Under the pieces are notes generated by a model that was given only the letters and a program-made list of their open reading frames with translations, had not been told where the DNA came from and made no database searches. From the NCBI GenBank assembly GCA_943788835.1, contig CALSRU010000004.1:490300-554299 (forward strand): a DNA stretch of 64,000 bases, given 5' to 3'. Source of the stretch: an uncultured Pseudomonadales bacterium. Its GTDB lineage: Bacteria; Pseudomonadota; Gammaproteobacteria; Pseudomonadales; UBA7434. The position numbers and the translations under genes are program-made. Within the stretch, counting starts at the first letter, position 1. Each line of letters starts with the position of its first letter. Of the stretch, positions 19,438 to 28,620 are shown piece after piece.

Positions 19438-20571
19438 CTACTCAAGAACGGCCCGACGGTTCAGGTCAAGTAGATTACTGACGAGCTGAGCATTGATAGG
19501 GCATTCTATATTGAGGTCCTGACCCATTTTAATGGCCTGCATATTTAAAGTAGCCAACTCCAATGTCCGACCTTCTCGGTAGTCACATAGCATTGACGAT
19601 GCATTGGCACGGGTAACCGATGCCACATGGCTAGCTTGGGTCAGTAGCTCAAACATGGCTAACGACCTGTCCGGATCCGATTGGTTATTATAAGCGTTAT
19701 ATAAGGTTTGTAACTCAGCGCAGAGTAATTTAAACCCATGGTAGTGCGTTTCATTTTGTAATAGCTCCCCATTCAAGCAGCCATAAAGCGCAGTAAGGGG
19801 GTTGATCGCGCAGTTAATAAAGAATTTCTGTACCATGGCCTGATGAATTAAGTTCGTGTATTCAATCGCTAAGGAGAAATTAAGGGGGAAAACTGCGTCG
19901 GCGTCTTGGGCCAAGCAGCGCTGCTTCGATGGATTAACGTCGGGATCAACCGTGTTGGGAGAGGGGTTTGTCGGTATGTATGTGCCAATGCGAGTGAGGC
20001 CTCGCCCCGTGTGCCTTAACACCCTGTTGCTCTCCAATAAGGCGCCTTCGGAAGTAACACCAGCATAAAACTCTATAGTATTACTCGACGCCTGTAATTG
20101 CTCGTAAAGCGTTTGATGAAACCCCAAACCATTACACAAAACGACTACACGCGCATTGTCTGATAACAGGGCTTTAACTTGATTCAGCGCTGTTACGGCA
20201 TCGTATGACTTGGTAGCAATAAGCAGGCGATCGATTGGAGTGTTGGCATGCGTGAGCGCCGCTGGGCTACTTTGTTCGAGTTGAAATACGCTCTTCGCGT
20301 TTGCTTGGGCCGGAGTGGGTTGCAGGCGCGCACCGTTATCACTTGCAGAGTGCCCCAGCTCCGTGCCGACTACTTTACTATCTTCGGTGGGTGGTACATA
20401 GGTCAACTCAATAGCTTTCGAATCGCCAGCGCTGCTGTCTCTCACTATCATCGTTACAGGGCAACCACATTGCCGAAGCCTCGTAGCCCATAGACAACCT
20501 ATTGAGCCTTTACCCAGTACAAACCAGCGGTCGTGGTTAAGATTGTGGCTGTCATCGGGCATTTGGTGCAA
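19438..20571 (-). CDS. Ketopantoate reductase-like (PanE/ApbA family) protein
   Basis: PanE reduces 2-dehydropantoate to pantoate with NADPH in coenzyme A synthesis. The N-terminal nucleotide-binding motif is FVLGKGSIGCLWATRL, followed by IATKSYD and VVLCNGLG. The C-terminal part has KFFINCAINPLTALYGCLNG and SSMLCDYREGRTLE, matching the catalytic Lys, Asn, Ser and Glu pattern of the family. At 377 residues it is longer than usual (about 300). A roughly 50-residue insertion of low similarity follows the first beta strands, and another short one comes near residue 200. It might act on a related 2-oxo acid, so no symbol is given. Confidence 0.85.
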   Translation of the reverse strand: MHQMPDDSHNLNHDRWFVLGKGSIGCLWATRLRQCGCPVTMIVRDSSAGDSKAIELTYVPPTEDSKVVGTELGHSASDNGARLQPTPAQANAKSVFQLEQSSPAALTHANTPIDRLLIATKSYDAVTALNQVKALLSDNARVVVLCNGLGFHQTLYEQLQASSNTIEFYAGVTSEGALLESNRVLRHTGRGLTRIGTYIPTNPSPNTVDPDVNPSKQRCLAQDADAVFPLNFSLAIEYTNLIHQAMVQKFFINCAINPLTALYGCLNGELLQNETHYHGFKLLCAELQTLYNAYNNQSDPDRSLAMFELLTQASHVASVTRANASSMLCDYREGRTLELATLNMQAIKMGQDLNIECPINAQLVSNLLDLNRRAVLE

Positions 20572-20812
20572 CTCTCACTACAAAGTGACTGGCTAGCATG
20601 GGGTAATTTTAGCGTGAAATGAAGCAATGATCTGCTGACAGCACGAATTAATTTTGCATACAATATCGTCGGTTTTAGCAAACACCAAGAGTACGAAAAT
20701 TTTCTTCGGTAGGCCTTGCTAGGCAGGCGTGATCGAGAGAGGTTCTGCGCTTTGAGTTAGCATATAATTCGGCGCCACCTTTTACGAATTAACAACAATG
20801 AGGATATACACA

Positions 20813-21295
20813 ATGCCATCTTTTGATGCCGTTTCCGAAGTTGACCTTCACGAGGCAAGCAACGCTGTTGACCAAGCCAATCGAGTGATTACCAACCGCT
20901 TCGATTTTAAAGGTGTTGATGCTCGATATGAGCGAGAAGAACGAAACGTTCACATGATTGCTGAGGCAGAATTTCAAATTCAACAAATGCTTGATATCTT
21001 GCAAAATGCGCTGCATAAATGCGGCATTGATATTAATTGCATTGATGCCGGTGATATCGTGCAGACGGGCAAGCAATGCAAACAAACGCTAGTCTTACGG
21101 CACGGCATTGATACTGAGACCTGTAAAAAAATCGTAAAACTGATTAAGGCCGAAAAGTTTAAAGTTCAGGCACAAATACAGAGCGAGCAAGTCCGAGTTA
21201 CCGGTAAAAAACGGGATGATCTACAAGCGGTCATGGCATTTCTTAAGCGCCAAGATGTCAATGTGCCACTACAATTTGGTAATTTTCGTGATTAA
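20813..21295 (+). CDS. YajQ-family nucleotide-binding protein
   Basis: YajQ-family proteins bind nucleotides; some bind c-di-GMP, and others bind RNA or tRNA. The N-terminus MPSFDAVSEVDLHEASNAV, the FDFKGVDA stretch and the C-terminal VTGKKRDDLQAVMAFLK are conserved in the family, and 160 residues is standard. An ATG at 20798 is in frame, but 20813 has TGAGGA just upstream and matches family N-termini. TATAAT at 20763-20768 is a possible -10 element. Confidence 0.93.
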   Translation: MPSFDAVSEVDLHEASNAVDQANRVITNRFDFKGVDARYEREERNVHMIAEAEFQIQQMLDILQNALHKCGIDINCIDAGDIVQTGKQCKQTLVLRHGIDTETCKKIVKLIKAEKFKVQAQIQSEQVRVTGKKRDDLQAVMAFLKRQDVNVPLQFGNFRD

Positions 21296-21411
21296 CTGGA
21301 GGCGCTGCCAAATAGGCACTCTTTGAAAGTGTTAGAGGCCAACCTAATACGCAAACATTGCGTCACCAGTGGGCATGTCTGCTTTAGTAAGCAAGGGGGG
21401 GCAGAGCCGAT

Positions 21412-23823
21412 ATGAATCTAGCGCCGTGTATCGCTCAGGCTCAGCAGCTGGTGGCGCAATGCCAATCAAAAAATACTCGAGCTATGTTTGTTATCACAGG
21501 CTCCCGCGACGCGACTCAAAACGGCGCACTCGATCTGCTCAAGCACCTCCAACCTAAACCCAAAGCCAGCCTTATTCATTGGGTGGCTGATGATGTACCG
21601 GTGGATGAGTTAGACGACGCTGGCCACGGAGCTCTTTGTCTTGCGCATGTCCACCGTGCCCAGGCCCAGAAGTTGTTGGGCAATGAAACCACCGTCGTAG
21701 TTATGAATTGCCATGACGGCTTTAATGCCAATGTTATGGCGGCCATTTCTGGTACTTTGGTGGGTGGCGGTATGCTCATCCTGCTCACCCCAGAACTGGC
21801 TAGTTGGCCGGCCTTTGCCGACCCTGACTATCAACGCATGCGCAGCAATGTGCAGGTTGCAAACGCGCAAACACCGTATTTGCAGGGAAATTTTTTAGCT
21901 CGTATGGTTCGCTTCATTAACGCCGAGGCGAGCCGCGATCGTTTTATGTTGGTGCTGGCATCTGATGAGATTCCGCGCTATGCCCGCCCACTAGCTTTAG
22001 ACACAGCGCGCTTAGAGAAACCGACTAGCGGTATTAAAATATCGGCTCAAATTTTGGAGCCAGATAGCTCCACCAATAATCACTCATGTATTGTGCCTAC
22101 AGCTGATCAACAGGCCATTGTTGCTGCAACACAAAGATTGCCCGAACAGCTCGCAGGCGCGATACTGATTACTGCAGCGCGAGGACGTGGCAAAACAACG
22201 GCGCTTGCGTTTTCTTTGAGCAAGCTATTACAAACTACCCAAATTCGCGTAGTCGTAGTGGCACCTCATCGCAACAATGTTAATGTGTTATTTAGCACAT
22301 TACAGGCGACGCGTGAGTTAAAAGACATTGACGTATTGAGCCGCGTAGTTTATCGACCCGCTGACGCGCTTTTATTGGATGCCTGTTCGCCTCAAAAAAT
22401 AGCATCGGCGGGGCAAACGTTACTGGTGGTAGATGAGGCGGCCGGGCTTGCGGTGTCTTTACTGAACAAACTCGATAGCGTCTATCCGCTAAAACTCATG
22501 GCTTCAACCGCGCAGGGTTACGAAGGTAGTGGCCGAGGATTTTTGCTGCGCTTTAAGCAGCAAGTTGCTAACCGAGCACAGCGGCAATCATGCGCCCAAT
22601 CTGTGGGCAACGCCGAGCTTACTATGCAGCATATAGAACTTGCTGACCCGATCCGCTGGGCTGCAGCCGATCCTCTTGAGTCTTTTACTAACGAGTTGAT
22701 GTGCTTGCACGATACGTCATGGCAGGTCGAGCGTGGCAAGCCCCAAGCAGCGTTACCCACCCGCCAAGGCACGGTAATCGAAAAGATCGAAAAGATCGAT
22801 CTTCTTGCATCAGAAAGCTTGCTGCAAGGTGTGTTTAGTTTATTGGTTGCGGCTCATTATCAAACACAACCTAATGATCTGCGTTTCACCCTCGATACGC
22901 CTTTTTCCCATCTGTGGGTTGCGCGCAATCAGGCGGGCATAGTAGTTGGTGTTTTGCTGGCGGTAGCTGAGGGTGGCTATCCAGTGGACGACCCACTTAC
23001 CGAGGCGATTGTGAAAGGTTTGCGGCGGCCGCGCGGCAACTTGTTAGCGCAGCGCCTGGCTAATCATAGCGGTGAGTCGCGTTGGTGTACGGAGAACTCT
23101 CTGCGAATAATGCGAGTAGCGGTGGCAAAGTCTGCGCGTCGTCAACGCGTGGCAAGCCAACTCATTCAAGCGATGAAGCAATGGGGGCATGAAGCGAACT
23201 TTGACTACTGGAGTAGCAGCTTCGGATATGAGCGCTCTTTGTGTTCGTTTTGGGCCTCAGCAGGAGCTCTGCCTGTATATGTCGGCATGCATTTAGATAA
23301 GGCCAGCGGCTCGCGCAATGTGATGCTGGCCGGGGCTTTGCAATCAGAGGCATTGGCACAGGCTATTGAGTCTAGAGCAGACGCGTTGGCGGATGATATT
23401 CAATACTGGTTTCCGCGTTTTCTGCCCGAAATGGAAGCGGCCGACATTGAACAATTAAGAAGTTGGGCGGGCTTGAGCACCACAAAGACAAGGCCAATAG
23501 GAACGATGCTCAGTGGGACTGCTGAGTCGCGCCTTGCAGGAGGCAAGCGGGCTGAGTTAGTTGAGCCTCGCAATGCTGATCATCAGTGTCTGGTGCGTTT
23601 TGTGAGCGGCGAAATTGATGTTTCTGCAGTGTTTCCAGCGCTATGTCGCTATGGCGTGTCAACCAATGCGCTGTTGCCTCAAGGAGAGGATCAGAGGTTG
23701 CTGCACGATTACATTCGCCTAGCTCCGGATTGGAGGCAGCTGGGTCAAATAGTCGGGGTTGATGGACAACGCCTAGTGGTTGATGCGCTCCGCAATATTT
23801 GTCGGCAGCTGACACATATTTAA
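21412..23823 (+). CDS. tmcA: tRNA(Met) cytidine acetyltransferase
   Basis: TmcA makes N4-acetylcytidine at the wobble base of elongator tRNA(Met) using ATP and acetyl-CoA. The 803-residue protein has an N-terminal DUF1726-like part, an ATPase/helicase module with Walker A ITAARGRGKTTAL near residue 255 and the DEAA box VVDEAAGLAV near residue 342, then a GNAT domain with IMRVAVAKSARRQRVASQL, and a tRNA-binding tail. It is longer than E. coli TmcA (about 670). The ATG at 21412 lies after a G-rich stretch. No neighbour has an obvious functional link. Confidence 0.93.
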   Translation: MNLAPCIAQAQQLVAQCQSKNTRAMFVITGSRDATQNGALDLLKHLQPKPKASLIHWVADDVPVDELDDAGHGALCLAHVHRAQAQKLLGNETTVVVMNCHDGFNANVMAAISGTLVGGGMLILLTPELASWPAFADPDYQRMRSNVQVANAQTPYLQGNFLARMVRFINAEASRDRFMLVLASDEIPRYARPLALDTARLEKPTSGIKISAQILEPDSSTNNHSCIVPTADQQAIVAATQRLPEQLAGAILITAARGRGKTTALAFSLSKLLQTTQIRVVVVAPHRNNVNVLFSTLQATRELKDIDVLSRVVYRPADALLLDACSPQKIASAGQTLLVVDEAAGLAVSLLNKLDSVYPLKLMASTAQGYEGSGRGFLLRFKQQVANRAQRQSCAQSVGNAELTMQHIELADPIRWAAADPLESFTNELMCLHDTSWQVERGKPQAALPTRQGTVIEKIEKIDLLASESLLQGVFSLLVAAHYQTQPNDLRFTLDTPFSHLWVARNQAGIVVGVLLAVAEGGYPVDDPLTEAIVKGLRRPRGNLLAQRLANHSGESRWCTENSLRIMRVAVAKSARRQRVASQLIQAMKQWGHEANFDYWSSSFGYERSLCSFWASAGALPVYVGMHLDKASGSRNVMLAGALQSEALAQAIESRADALADDIQYWFPRFLPEMEAADIEQLRSWAGLSTTKTRPIGTMLSGTAESRLAGGKRAELVEPRNADHQCLVRFVSGEIDVSAVFPALCRYGVSTNALLPQGEDQRLLHDYIRLAPDWRQLGQIVGVDGQRLVVDALRNICRQLTHI

Positions 23824-23934
23824 CCCATTGGCGACGGCAATTAATCATTCAATCAAGCCGGCTACCATGCAAAAAGGCAGCATTCTTCACAGCGTATAGG
23901 CGGGTTCTGGCGCTAATAGTTTCTAGAATTAGCG

Positions 23935-23940
23935 TATAAT
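23935..23940 (+). promoter_or_regulatory. Candidate -10 element upstream of acnB
   Basis: A consensus TATAAT lies 109 bases before the acnB start. No good -35 hexamer sits 16-18 bases upstream, so this is a weak call. Confidence 0.35.
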
Positions 23941-24048
23941 AACCACTGGAGCTTCCGTGCCCCAAGAGCGCAAAGCGCATTCATTTGTCGCTTCAGCCAT
24001 GCGCGCCCGCGTCCATTTTTTTCTGTTTAATTGTCTTAGGAGTTCACA

Positions 24049-26676
24049 GTGTTAGAAGCCTATCGCCAGCATGAAGCCGAGCGCGCCGCGCAAGGAATCC
24101 CCGCCAAGCCGCTTTCACCCGAGCAAGTGGCCAGCTTGATCGAGCAGTTACAAAATCCAGCTGCAGGCGATGAGGCGACTTTGATTGATCTGCTGGCGAA
24201 TCGTGTGCCGCCAGGTGTCGACGAAGCGGCTTATGTCAAAGCCGGTTTCTTGTCGGCAGTGGCTAAAGGCGAGCAGCAGTGTGCACTTATTTCGTCTGAG
24301 CAGGCCGTTCTGATGCTGGGAAAAATGCTGGGCGGCTACAACATTGCTACCTTGGTTGAGTTGCTAGACGATGCCACACTAGCCGCACAAGCTGCGGAGC
24401 AATTGAAGCATACATTGTTGATGTTTGATGCATTCCATGACGTAGCTGAAAAAGCGGCTGGCGGCAATGCTAAAGCAAAAGAAGTGATGCAATCGTGGGC
24501 GGATGGTGAGTGGTTTAGCTCGCAAGATACAGTACCTGAGTCGTTGTTAATGACCGTCTTTAAAGTCACCGGCGAAACAAACACCGATGATTTGTCACCG
24601 GCACCAGACGCTTGGAGTCGTCCCGATATTCCACTGCATGCTCTGGCAATGTATAAAATTGCTCGGGATGGAATCAGCCCCGCTGTGCCGGGTGAGATCG
24701 GCCCCCTAGCGACTATTAAGGAGCTTGATGCCAAAGGTCACCCAATTGCCTTTGTTGGCGATGTGGTGGGCACGGGATCTTCGCGCAAATCGGCTACTAA
24801 TTCGGTTTTGTGGTACTTTGGTGATGACATGGACGGCGTGCCTAATAAACGCAGCGGTGGCGTGTGCATCGGCGGTAAGGTTGCCCCCATATTTTTCAAT
24901 ACTATGGAAGATGCAGGCGCCTTAGTTTTTGAAGCGCCCGTAGAAAAACTTGCTATGGGCGACGTCATTGAAATTCGTCCCTACGAAGGCAGAATATTAA
25001 GTGAGTCGGGAGAAGTGCTAAGTGAATTTGAGATCCGCTCCGATGTAATCTTTGATGAAGTTCAGGCTGGCGGCCGTATTAATTTGATTATTGGCCGCGG
25101 GCTCACGGCGCGAGCTCGCGAGGAGTTAGACTTGCCTCCAAGCGATTTATTCCGCAAGCCAGAAGAGCCTGCCGAATCGAAGAGTGGCTTTACGCTAGCA
25201 CAAAAAATGGTGGGGCGCGCCTGCGGTCTAGCTGAGGGACAGGGCGTGCGTCCAGGTACCTATTGTGAGCCTAAAATGACCACCGTAGGTTCGCAGGACA
25301 CAACGGGCCCTATGACTCGCGATGAGTTGCAAGATCTGGCCTGTCTTGGTTTTTCTTCTGATTTAGTCATGCAGTCTTTCTGTCATACCGCGGCATATCC
25401 TAAGCCGGTCGATATTGAAACTCAGCACACCTTGCCCGATTTTATCATGACCCGCGGCGGCGTCTCGCTTAAACCTAAAGACGGTATCATTCATAGCTGG
25501 TTAAATCGGATGCTATTACCTGACACAGTAGGCACAGGCGGCGATTCCCATACACGCTTCCCGCTAGGCATTTCATTTCCTGCCGGCTCGGGCTTAGTGG
25601 CTTTTGCTGCAGCCACAGGGGTTATGCCGCTGGATATGCCCGAATCGGTATTGGTGCGCTTCAGCGGTCAAATGCAGCCGGGTGTAACGCTACGCGACCT
25701 AGTGCATGCTATTCCCTTGTATGCGATTAAAGAAGGTTTATTAACGGTTGAAAAGAAGGGTAAAAAGAATATTTTTTCAGGTCGTATATTGGAAATTGAA
25801 GGCTTGGAAGATCTTACGGTGGAGCAAGCATTTGAACTCTCTGATGCTTCTGCCGAGCGCTCGGCAGCGGGTTGTACTATCAAACTTTCCCAGCAAACGA
25901 TTGCCCAATACCTTCGCTCAAACATTACCATGTTGCGCTGGATGATAAGCGACAACTACGGTGACGTTCGGACACTAGAGCGCCGCGCTAAAAAAATGGA
26001 AGAGTGGTTGGCTAATCCAGAGCTGCTGCAGGCCGATGCCGATGCTGAGTACAACTCAGTGATCGAAATTAATCTAAATGATATTGTCGAGCCTATTGTT
26101 TGCGCGCCAAACGACCCCGATGATGCACGAACGCTATCAGATGTAGCTGGTGACAAAGTCGACGAGGTATTTATTGGTTCATGTATGACGAATATCGGTC
26201 ATTTCCGCGCAGCCGGTGAGATGCTGCGCCAGCACACAGGTAACTTGAGCACTCGAATGTGGATCGTGCCGCCCACACGTATGGATGAAAAGCAGCTGAT
26301 TGAAGAGGGTTACTACAGCCTTTACGGCGCGGTGAATGCACGAACCGAAATTCCAGGATGCTCATTGTGCATGGGCAACCAAGCCCGCGTAGCCGACGGA
26401 GCGACGGTGCTGTCGACGTCAACACGCAACTTCCCCAATCGACTAGGCAACGGCGCCAATGTTTACTTAACATCAGCTGAGCTTGCATCGGTAGGCGCGA
26501 TCTTAGGTAAATTACCTACGCGTGCAGAGTACATGGAATTTGCTGAAAAAATCGACGCGATGTCTGGCGACATTTTCCGTTATATGAATTTTAATGAAAT
26601 GGATAGCTATGTGAATGCAGCTGAAGAGGGTTCGCGTATTGCTGCCATTGAAGTTCGTGAGGTTGGAGCGCTATAA
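24049..26676 (+). CDS. acnB: Aconitate hydratase B
   Basis: AcnB interconverts citrate and isocitrate in the TCA cycle and can act as an iron-responsive mRNA-binding protein. The domain order is that of AcnB: an N-terminal HEAT-like region (EAYRQHEAERAAQGIP), the swivel domain with GDVVGTGSSRKSATNSV, then the core. The 4Fe-4S cysteines are in GSCMTNIGHF and GCSLCMGNQ. At 875 residues it has the expected length. The start is GTG 24049 behind TAGGAG. A strong hairpin terminator follows. Confidence 0.97.
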   Translation: MLEAYRQHEAERAAQGIPAKPLSPEQVASLIEQLQNPAAGDEATLIDLLANRVPPGVDEAAYVKAGFLSAVAKGEQQCALISSEQAVLMLGKMLGGYNIATLVELLDDATLAAQAAEQLKHTLLMFDAFHDVAEKAAGGNAKAKEVMQSWADGEWFSSQDTVPESLLMTVFKVTGETNTDDLSPAPDAWSRPDIPLHALAMYKIARDGISPAVPGEIGPLATIKELDAKGHPIAFVGDVVGTGSSRKSATNSVLWYFGDDMDGVPNKRSGGVCIGGKVAPIFFNTMEDAGALVFEAPVEKLAMGDVIEIRPYEGRILSESGEVLSEFEIRSDVIFDEVQAGGRINLIIGRGLTARAREELDLPPSDLFRKPEEPAESKSGFTLAQKMVGRACGLAEGQGVRPGTYCEPKMTTVGSQDTTGPMTRDELQDLACLGFSSDLVMQSFCHTAAYPKPVDIETQHTLPDFIMTRGGVSLKPKDGIIHSWLNRMLLPDTVGTGGDSHTRFPLGISFPAGSGLVAFAAATGVMPLDMPESVLVRFSGQMQPGVTLRDLVHAIPLYAIKEGLLTVEKKGKKNIFSGRILEIEGLEDLTVEQAFELSDASAERSAAGCTIKLSQQTIAQYLRSNITMLRWMISDNYGDVRTLERRAKKMEEWLANPELLQADADAEYNSVIEINLNDIVEPIVCAPNDPDDARTLSDVAGDKVDEVFIGSCMTNIGHFRAAGEMLRQHTGNLSTRMWIVPPTRMDEKQLIEEGYYSLYGAVNARTEIPGCSLCMGNQARVADGATVLSTSTRNFPNRLGNGANVYLTSAELASVGAILGKLPTRAEYMEFAEKIDAMSGDIFRYMNFNEMDSYVNAAEEGSRIAAIEVREVGAL

Positions 26677-26710
26677 GTAGCACGGTTTGAGAGGCCGACA
26701 AGCATTAAAA

Positions 26711-26734
26711 AAGGCTGCATTTGCAGCCTTTTTT
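26711..26734. terminator. Bidirectional Rho-independent terminator
   Basis: AAGGCTGCA-TT-TGCAGCCTT is a perfect stem with an A tract before it and TTTTTT after it. It lies between the convergent acnB and cyclic-nucleotide-binding-like gene and can serve both. Confidence 0.92.
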
Positions 26735-26762
26735 AATGCAGACGATAAACCGTACTCAATGC

Positions 26763-27047
26763 TTAAGAAATTTTGTCGAGCGCCTCAGGTGTGTTTTGCA
26801 CCATATCTTTGAAGGCCTGATTGTTAATGTGCTCAACTAAACACTCCTCACTAGCAACAATGGTTGCCGCGCGCTTATTACCGGTAAGAGCGGCGAGCGC
26901 CCCAAAATATTGACCGGAGGTAATTGTTCCAATTACATCACCAGCACGCAGCACTTTAGCTGAACCAGATAGTAGGCGACAAGCAAATTGGCTATCTTCT
27001 CCGTAACCAATAATTTGTTGGCCGCTGTTGTAAAGATGAGTGTTCAT
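26763..27047 (-). CDS. Solitary cyclic-nucleotide-binding-like domain protein
   Basis: A short protein of 94 residues that is almost entirely one CNB/cupin-like domain. The phosphate-binding-cassette region reads YFGALAALTGNKRAATIVA, resembling the CAP family pattern FGE...R.A.V.A. The ribose-contacting Glu is Ala here, while the Arg is kept. There is no HTH, kinase or channel part. Classical cAMP binding is therefore doubtful. Nine extra in-frame codons upstream (to 27074) are possible; I chose the internal ATG MNTHLYNSGQ. It faces a long AT-rich spacer and shares the acnB terminator. Confidence 0.75.
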   Translation of the reverse strand: MNTHLYNSGQQIIGYGEDSQFACRLLSGSAKVLRAGDVIGTITSGQYFGALAALTGNKRAATIVASEECLVEHINNQAFKDMVQNTPEALDKIS

Positions 27048-27074
27048 AGTTGAGCTCGTTGTAATGGGTGACAT

Positions 27075-27864
27075 TGAGTGCGCGACTAATCGTTAAGTAA
27101 TATCAGTCGCATTAGAAGGTAGTTCACCAGCCGAGCTTTGCCAGTTGCACCATGGCGAATCCGTTGGATTGAGGACTTTTTTACTCTTTTTTTAACTTTT
27201 TTCCGGGTTGAAAGATTTGAACGTCAGATTTTGGCGGGATCGCGCGATTTTCATAAACGCAAGGTGCTGAAATAATGGAGCCTTTCCAGCGGCGTCGGTC
27301 AGGCTGCAAAAAATCGTCAACGGGCCTTTAAAAGGCTTGACTTTTTATTCGTTTTCTCAGAGGTTAGTGAGCACTTTCCTTGTGGTCTTAAAACTTAATG
27401 GCGGAGAGGAATTTAAAACGTTATACACATTGCACTTTTTCAGCAATGTTGGCTAAAAAAAAAGCTTCATGCTATGAATTTTTAAGAAAGACCGCTAAGT
27501 CATTGATTTTAATATAATAACGTTGTTCAAAATACAACCTACTTAAGGCGAATGCCTTTAAACAAGGGCTAGGAGGCCTTCGGCAACGGGTTTTCCACAC
27601 AGTTACCCACAGATTCTGTGGATAGATTTTTTCACTCATTCTCTGTTTTAAATGTCAATACCTCAAAGCCATAAAATCTTATATTTCATCACCATAAATT
27701 GACCGATCTTGATCGCCGCCTTTCGGCAATTTGCGGTTTGATTTTGCTATGATGCGAGGGTCTTTTATGTCCAAGATAACCTCAGTATTAAAGGGCTAAC
27801 ACACAGCTATTTTGCTTTAGCTACTCATTCAACCCCAGTTAAGCGCACGGGAGCGCCATTAGTC
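27075..27864. other. AT-rich 0.8 kb spacer with a DnaA-box-like cluster
   Basis: No believable gene is seen here. The stretch is rich in A/T runs. It holds TTATACACA (27421-27429) and TTTTCCACA (27591-27599), both matching TTWTNCACA, plus near matches TTACCCACA (27603-27611) and, reversed, CTATCCACA (27617-27625). The last two form an almost perfect palindrome around 27607-27621. A TGC-TATGAT extended -10-like element lies at 27745-27753, upstream of the dUTPase gene. Two close GATC sites lie near 27704-27713. Confidence 0.55.
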
Positions 27865-28515
27865 ATGCAAAATACCCCAAGCCAAATATTACAAAAAGTT
27901 GAAACCATGTTGGCAATGCAAGACGGGATGAATACAAAGGTTCATCCCGACTGGATTACCCAGAACTTTGCCTGGTATCGTGCCGCCTGGGTTGAATGCG
28001 GAGAGCTAATGGATCACTTTGGCTACAAGTGGTGGAAGAAACAAAACCCCGATATTGAGCAAGTTCGGCTTGAGGTGATAGACATCTGGCACTTTGGCAT
28101 GAGCGCTTTGTTTACGGAAGGTGTGAGTCAGGCTGATTTGGCCGCGCATATTACCGACGCTATTGTGGCTCACCGGCCACTGGGGCAGGATGTGTTAAAG
28201 GCCACAGAGGCACTGGCGCAAGACTGCATCGCAACCAAAGGGTTTTCAGTGGCAGTCTTTTGGCATTTGCTCGACGCCGTTGATCTAGATATAGATAGCT
28301 TATTCAAATCTTATGTTGGTAAAAATGTGCTGAACTTTTTTAGGCAAGACCATGGCTACAAAGACGGAAGTTACCGTAAGGAGTGGCAGGGTCGCGAAGA
28401 TAACGAGCATCTGTCCGATATACTAGCCGGCTTAGACAGTGATAAAGCTAGCTTTCGCGATGCGGTTTATAATGAGCTGGCCGCGCGCTATGCCGCTACA
28501 GTGAGCGAGGCTTAG
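27865..28515 (+). CDS. Dimeric all-alpha dUTP diphosphatase
   Basis: This family (dUTPase_2, MazG-like NTP pyrophosphatase superfamily) hydrolyses dUTP to dUMP and keeps uracil out of DNA. The metal-binding acidic helices are visible: WVECGELMDHFGYKWWKK and LEVIDIWHFGMSAL, with E-x3-D and E-x2-D spacing. Later comes FRQDHGYKDGSYRKEW, also typical. At 216 residues it fits the dimeric class and is unrelated to the trimeric Dut. It lies 105 bases upstream of mrp/apbC, and dCTP deaminase (dcd) follows; together they suggest a dUTP/dUMP theme. Confidence 0.9.
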   Translation: MQNTPSQILQKVETMLAMQDGMNTKVHPDWITQNFAWYRAAWVECGELMDHFGYKWWKKQNPDIEQVRLEVIDIWHFGMSALFTEGVSQADLAAHITDAIVAHRPLGQDVLKATEALAQDCIATKGFSVAVFWHLLDAVDLDIDSLFKSYVGKNVLNFFRQDHGYKDGSYRKEWQGREDNEHLSDILAGLDSDKASFRDAVYNELAARYAATVSEA

Positions 28516-28620
28516 GGCTTTCTCTTAGCGCATGGCCAATTTTCACTGAGTCGCTCTGCGGCGTTTTTCTCAGTCAACCTATCTTTTTTTCCAATTGTTG
28601 AACTTTACGTTGTTGAATCT

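Noticed and set aside
27421-27713. The DnaA-box-like cluster as the chromosomal origin
   Set aside because: None of the usual origin neighbours (dnaA, dnaN, mnmG, rpmH, parAB) is in the window, and boxes are few.
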